Shown: piece after piece, positions 61,497 through 64,000 of the stretch
Position numbering within the stretch: the first letter of the stretch is position 1
Layout of the letters: the number at the start of each line of letters is the position of its first letter
DNA from: JAPOXR01 sp963664715
GTDB taxonomy: Bacteria; Pseudomonadota; Alphaproteobacteria; Rhodobacterales; Rhodobacteraceae
NCBI GenBank assembly: GCA_963664715.2
Contig: CAXXUY010000013.1
Coordinates: forward strand, 39,803-103,802
Length of the DNA: 64,000 nucleotides
Reading direction: 5' to 3'
Translations under genes and position numbers: made by a program
Notes under the pieces: model-generated
Told to the model about the DNA's origin: nothing
Database searches by the model: none
Seen by the model: the letters and a program-made list of their open reading frames with translations, nothing else

Positions 61497-62027
61497 TTTC
61501 GTATACCCCTGGTCTCAGCGGTCCTGGCGGGACGTGTAGGTGCCGAGTGCCAGTTAGTGTGCGCTGGTCTGACGTAGTAGTGACAAGAATGCAGACTCGG
61601 TTTGCCGCCACCGCATGACCCACAACGCGAAGGTTTTCCTTCCTGCGGGTTCTCTGGGCAAACAGGTCAGTTATCTCACACTGTGAAGCTTCCCGTGTGC
61701 CGAACGGGCGGTCCCCGCCGGGCCAGCACGCGAATTCCGGGCTTTTCGGTGTCTGCTCCCCTTTGCTCGCCGCTTCGATCCCGGCGTCAGTCCCGAACCA
61801 GCTGGGCAGGAGGAGTCTGTTCCTTGGCAGAGGAATTCCTGTTGGTCGCCAAATCATGGATGCCGATTGATCGCTCGTGATCACGAATGGTTTGCCGGCC
61901 CGGTCTGATTCCGATTGCCTGTTCCCATGCGATCACCGGAAGCCGTGTCGTTCACGCTCAACCGCTTGCCTTCACGACGGGAATGACGATTTATGCTGCG
62001 GCACGATTTCACGGAACGGAAACCAGA
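61497..62027. other. Intergenic region, no gene seen
   Basis: 531 bp. It should hold the promoter of the dehydrogenase gene (plus strand) and that of the 31-residue ORF (minus strand). Open frames on both strands are short and lack ribosome sites; the dehydrogenase frame stays open upstream to 61887 but without a start signal. Confidence 0.3.
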
Positions 62028-63041
62028 ATGCGAATCCTTTATGACCCGGAGCCGCGCAAAACGGCCGAGATTTTCAGCGAAGACCACAGGAAGGAGTTCT
62101 TTGGCAATCATACCGTTTTCGAAGTCAATCCGAAACGCAGGCAAGCCGATTACCAAGAGTTTCTGCCACGGGCGGATGTCGTAATCGGCCAGCAACCGCT
62201 CCCCCGCGAGCGGCTGGACTCGGCGCCGGGCCTGCGGGCCATATTCAACGTCGAAACCAATTTCCTTCCCAATATCGATTACGACCTCTGTTTCGAGCGC
62301 GGAATTCACGTTCTTGCACCAAGCTCGGTCTTTGCCGTTCCCGTCGCTGAAATGGGATTGGGAATGGCACTGTCACTGGCTCGGGGAATCCATACCGGTC
62401 ACTCCGACTTTGTCGCCGGGAAGGAGAAATACTCGCTTTCAGGCAACCCGGAGGCCGAACTCCTGACGGGTGCTGACATGGGGTTCATCGGTTTCGGGGA
62501 TCTGGGTCGGGCATTGCACCGGCTGCTGGTCCCGTTCAATCCCCGCCTGCTCGCATTCGACCCTTGGCTTCCGGACGATCACCTCAGGCGTCTTGGCGTC
62601 GAGGCGGCATCTCTTGAAGAGGTGCTCGGCAGGTCCCGGGTTCTATTTGTCGTCGCATCGGTGACCACGGAAAACCGCCACCTGATCGACAGGCAAGCGC
62701 TGGCAAAGATGCAGGATGGCTCCATGCTCATTCTCCTCAGCCGAGCTGCACTGGCGGATTTCGCCGCCCTCGCCGCGGAAGCCGCTTCCGGCCGGCTGCG
62801 CATTGCAACCGACGTGTTTCCTGAAGAACCGGCGGCAAAAGACGACCCGATCCGCCAGACACCTGGAATGCTGTTGTCGGCCCACCGGGCCGGGGGGCTT
62901 GTCAGCGCATTGCAGAGCATCGGCGCATTGGTTCTCGAAGATCTTTCGCTCATTTCCCGGGGCCTTCCGCCCGTATCCTGCCGAAGGGCCGAGAGGGAGA
63001 CCGTCGGACGCATGCGAAGCAAACCGATCGAACAGATCTAG
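62028..63041 (+). CDS. D-isomer-specific 2-hydroxyacid dehydrogenase family protein
   Basis: 337 residues. NAD motif GFIGFGDLGRALHRLLVPF, then FDPWLPDDHLRRLGV. The catalytic triad appears as Arg in LLSRAALADFAAL, Glu in TDVFPEEPAA and His in LSAHRAGGLVSAL. Members reduce 2-ketoacids or oxidise D-2-hydroxyacids. The neighbouring TRAP transporter imports organic acids, so a hydroxyacid substrate taken up by it is reasonable but unproven. ATG 62028 is chosen for the family N-terminus (MRILYDPEP). Confidence 0.88.
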   Translation: MRILYDPEPRKTAEIFSEDHRKEFFGNHTVFEVNPKRRQADYQEFLPRADVVIGQQPLPRERLDSAPGLRAIFNVETNFLPNIDYDLCFERGIHVLAPSSVFAVPVAEMGLGMALSLARGIHTGHSDFVAGKEKYSLSGNPEAELLTGADMGFIGFGDLGRALHRLLVPFNPRLLAFDPWLPDDHLRRLGVEAASLEEVLGRSRVLFVVASVTTENRHLIDRQALAKMQDGSMLILLSRAALADFAALAAEAASGRLRIATDVFPEEPAAKDDPIRQTPGMLLSAHRAGGLVSALQSIGALVLEDLSLISRGLPPVSCRRAERETVGRMRSKPIEQI

Positions 63042-63177
63042 TTTCACGACAGGTTTCGCCTGCCGGATGGTTGCGTGCCGGGTCTCGAGGTGGAGTGTGA
63101 CCGGCCCCGCCCGTAGACATTCGGAATCTCTGGACGCTGCGGCAGTGTCCGAATTGCGTCCGGGTGAAGGGACTCCT

Positions 63178-63393
63178 TCAGATGTCGTAACCCAGTCGTT
63201 TGGCGGCGCGTGCGGCACCCACAAGAAAGGCTTCGGCTTCCGAGTGCGGGAAGAGGATGCCGACATCGTTGAAATTCAGAAACAGCCGGTTGCCATCTCC
63301 GGCAAATCCTGTCGTTCCAATGCTGATTGTCGCACTTCCTTCCAGCTTGGCGTAGTCCGATACCAGGCGCTTGAAATCCACGCAGGTTGCCAC
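63178..63393 (-). CDS. Hypothetical protein, 71 residues
   Basis: GTG 63393 with GGAGG 6 nt upstream gives MATCVDFKRLVSDYAKLEGS, then ATISIGTTGFAGDGNRLFLN and a hydrophobic, helix-prone end (AEAFLVGAARAAKRLGYDI). Reads like a small alpha/beta protein. No family recognised, no partner gene next to it. Confidence 0.6.
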   Translation of the reverse strand: MATCVDFKRLVSDYAKLEGSATISIGTTGFAGDGNRLFLNFNDVGILFPHSEAEAFLVGAARAAKRLGYDI

Positions 63394-64000
63394 GGTGTCC
63401 TCCGTTCATCTTCAGGGAGCGGCCCGCCTAACAGGTGACGAACTTCGTGTCTACCACGGTTGCCTCGAGTCACCAGTTGCCGCTCACTACGTTTGGCAGG
63501 TGCCGCCGGGGCATAGACAGTTCCGTCTGCAGATTCGCTTGCCGGCCCATATTACTCTCCATAGGTCAGGCGTGCCTCGATCGAAAATTTTCACTTCAGC
63601 AGTCTCTAGGTCAGGTACGGTGAACAGTAGAACTCGGGATACGGTAATGAGTCCGCAAACCGAAACGTCGGAGCCCAAGTTGCCCTTGGCGTGATTGAAT
63701 GGACGTGTTGCCTTGCAGCTACACTAGGCACACGTGCTTGACCAAGCAGTAACCTCTATCCGAGTACAACGTCACGTCATGACTCGACAATTCGAAGTAA
63801 CTCTCAAACTCGGAGCGGTCTTCGTCACCGCCACGAAGTAGGCACAATATCAAACTTAAGACCTTAATACGAAACATATTCGAATCTGTTGCAACAACCT
63901 GTCAATCGCTTCCTGCAATGACCAGTTGGACTACTCCACCTCTTTCGGGTAACTGCCGCCCCGCACCATGACATCCGATGCAATTTGACTTCCATCTGCT
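63394..64000. other. Terminal region without an intact gene
   Basis: 607 bp, with the last 250 bp visibly less GC-rich than the rest. A minus-strand frame starting near 63678 (GLITVSRVLLFTVPDLETAE onward) may be a relic of an unknown protein. No mobile-element ends are visible before the window ends. Confidence 0.3.

Overview
The window looks like a chromosomal segment of a GC-rich alphaproteobacterium. The first 8.2 kb has the alphaproteobacterial housekeeping order rpoZ-rel-DUF2062-pdxJ-acpS-lepB-rnc-era-DUF1491-recO. DUF1491, a long-form serC-serA pair with a candidate serC leader, a DctBD-TRAP locus and an Atm1-type exporter fit the same class. The order or genus cannot be fixed from sequence alone. 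Several IS elements, four or more decayed genes and kilobase stretches without intact genes suggest ongoing gene loss around a conserved core.

Layout. 0-8.2 kb: housekeeping operon, tightly packed with overlapping starts and stops. 8.2-16.2 kb: accessory and decaying region with a lone amino-acid-binding protein, a small unknown gene, a DUF5678/retropepsin gene pair carrying two separate IS insertions (an IS630-type and an IS1182-type element, both with readable ends and target duplications), and a dead PIN-domain toxin gene. 16.2-22.4 kb: serine biosynthesis (serB opposite a Gfo/Idh/MocA oxidoreductase, then serC-serA) and an SDR. 22.5-30.8 kb: tricarballylate-type tcuAB, atm1, argE, an ornithine cyclodeaminase homologue and an MFS permease. 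31.1-35.3 kb: a four-gene overlapping operon of a DotM/IcmP-like coupling subunit, a PilM-like protein, a divergent prepilin peptidase and a large PilV-like minor pilin, with no ATPase, secretin or major pilin nearby. 35.6-39.0 kb: smc behind a 16-bp perfect palindrome. 39.2-43.0 kb: a tight operon of a Rieske oxygenase, two tandem paralogues of an unrecognised family and a DUF1116 (AllG-like) protein. 43.1-51.2 kb: SRAP/HMCES protein, MltB-like transglycosylase, RND pseudogene, IS110 fragment, a DUF433/DUF5615 toxin-antitoxin pair, a methyltransferase-like gene and decayed DNA. 51.2-54.7 kb: LytTR membrane regulator, DUF2141 protein, carotenoid-oxygenase homologue and a small secreted protein. 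54.8-61.2 kb: complete dctB-dctD-dctP-dctQ-dctM locus whose DctD lacks the sigma-54 GAFTGA loop. 61.2-64.0 kb: a 31-residue membrane ORF, a D-2-hydroxyacid dehydrogenase and a 71-residue unknown.

The most unusual parts are the isolated DotM/Pil cassette, the Rieske/duplicated-unknown/DUF1116 operon, and the IS-riddled DUF5678-retropepsin pair, whose ancestral frame can be rebuilt exactly. No rRNA, tRNA or CRISPR array was seen.
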